6,312 bases of DNA from Actinomycetes bacterium (lineage in GTDB: Bacteria; Actinomycetota; Actinomycetes; Propionibacteriales; Propionibacteriaceae): assembly GCA_009785885.1 (NCBI GenBank), contig WQUE01000084.1:1-6312 (forward strand). Reading direction: 5' to 3'. The stretch's first letter is position 1. Each line of letters begins with the position of its first letter. The translations under genes and the position numbers were made by a program. Positions 5,607 to 6,312 of this stretch are shown here, in pieces. Under the pieces are notes generated by a model. The model saw only the letters and a list, made by a program, of their open reading frames with translations. It made no database searches and had not been told where the DNA came from.

Positions 5607-6312
5607 ATGCGAGGCCGCTTCACCCTGGTAATCGCCGTCGTCGCCTGTGGGATCGCGGTCGCCGGGTGCGCGCCGCCTGCGCCATCGCCCACCGCGTCCT
5701 CGACAAGCAGCGTTGTCAGCACGACACCGGTGCCGAGTTCGACGGCCACGACCACGCCCGTACGGACGAACACGAACGGCCTGCCTGTGTTGCCGCGTAT
5801 CCAGGTGAACCGGGTACCAGCGGACGGCACGGTGTCGGAGGAGTTACTCGCGGGTGTCCAGCGCTTCGCCGACGACCTGGCCGACGGCAACCTCGACGGC
5901 GTCGTGGCCCAGTGCTGGGCGCAGGCGTCCTCGGATCTGCGGGCCCGCTGGAGCGACGAGACCACCCGCCGGAACGCCTTGGCGTGGCTGAGCCAGCCCC
6001 CGCGCGGCGTCGTGGGTGACTGGGTGTGGGGGGCGACGACCGGTGAGGCGACACCGGATGAGTACGTCGCATTCGGCTCTCTCCAACCCGCTGGCTACGC
6101 CTGTCCGACGCCGCTGGCGTTCACCCCCGCGCAGGCGGCGCTGATCGTGCAGCGGATGGTCGACACGCACAACGGCACGCCGTACGACGGCCAGGGCACC
6201 GTGATCGACCCCGGCGGCAGGCGGTGCGTCTACCAACCGATGACGTACGGAGACTGGACCGAGCAGATCGCCGGCGACGTGATGTCGAAGGCGCCCGGGG
6301 CGATCGGCGTGT
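5607..6312 (+). CDS. Putative lipoprotein, 3' end outside window
   Basis: Starting at ATG 5607 the frame stays open to the window edge, giving 235 codons without a stop. GGAGAGG (5594-5600) lies six bases upstream. The N-terminus is a type II signal peptide: basic MRGR, a hydrophobic core at 5-19 and lipobox VAGC with Cys21 as the probable lipidated residue. A Pro/Ser/Thr-rich linker follows (about 22-57), then a folded domain from about 70. That domain has three cysteines at 103, 166 and 207 and several Trp residues (104, 115, 127, 139, 141). The mature protein should be tethered to the outer face of the cytoplasmic membrane. I do not recognise the domain, so no function is given. Codon 80 is TTA (5844-5846), rare in GC-rich actinobacteria. 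A weak TACGCT at 5582-5587 could be its -10. The gene is divergent from the DUF4132 gene, and the 231 bp between 5375 and 5607 hold nothing else I can support. Confidence 0.85.
   Translation, partial: MRGRFTLVIAVVACGIAVAGCAPPAPSPTASSTSSVVSTTPVPSSTATTTPVRTNTNGLPVLPRIQVNRVPADGTVSEELLAGVQRFADDLADGNLDGVVAQCWAQASSDLRARWSDETTRRNALAWLSQPPRGVVGDWVWGATTGEATPDEYVAFGSLQPAGYACPTPLAFTPAQAALIVQRMVDTHNGTPYDGQGTVIDPGGRRCVYQPMTYGDWTEQIAGDVMSKAPGAIGV

Overview
The window is GC-rich throughout, with strong G/C bias at third codon positions, GTG starts, GTGA stop/start overlaps and a probable leaderless promoter. This fits a high-GC actinobacterium. The gene set does not fix the genus; a Micrococcales-type organism is a guess. 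Seven protein genes are well supported, two of them cut by the window edges. One further very short ORF is possible.

Layout. On the plus strand, positions 1-300 hold the C-terminal end of a threonine aldolase / beta-eliminating lyase family enzyme. It converges on a long minus-strand block, read here from high to low coordinates: a possible 25-codon leader ORF (5298-5375), a compact DUF4132 protein (4084-5301), an intergenic segment rich in inverted repeats (about 3849-3995), an HTH-nucleotidyltransferase (3352-3801) overlapping a HEPN-domain protein (3011-3355), then an ABC ATPase (1953-2888) directly followed by its permease (337-1950). At the right end, a plus-strand lipoprotein gene (5607 to the edge) diverges from the DUF4132 gene.

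How the genes work together. The ATPase and permease form a two-gene exporter operon of the type annotated as polyketide-antibiotic or drug exporters. The nucleotidyltransferase and HEPN pair has the hallmarks of a MntA/HepT toxin-antitoxin module: GS-x10-DxD in the antitoxin and Rx4HxY in the toxin. What stands out is an Xre-type helix-turn-helix fused to the N-terminus of the antitoxin. A palindrome overlaps a -10 hexamer placed so that transcription would start at or beside the ATG. This suggests an autoregulated, leaderless TA operon.

Most worth following up are that operator/promoter, the overlapping and mutually exclusive inverted repeats between the DUF4132 and TA genes, and the short ORF with a strong Shine-Dalgarno that ends inside the DUF4132 start codon. 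I see no CRISPR array, transposase, integrase, tRNA or rRNA. No wholly new multi-gene system can be shown from sequence alone.
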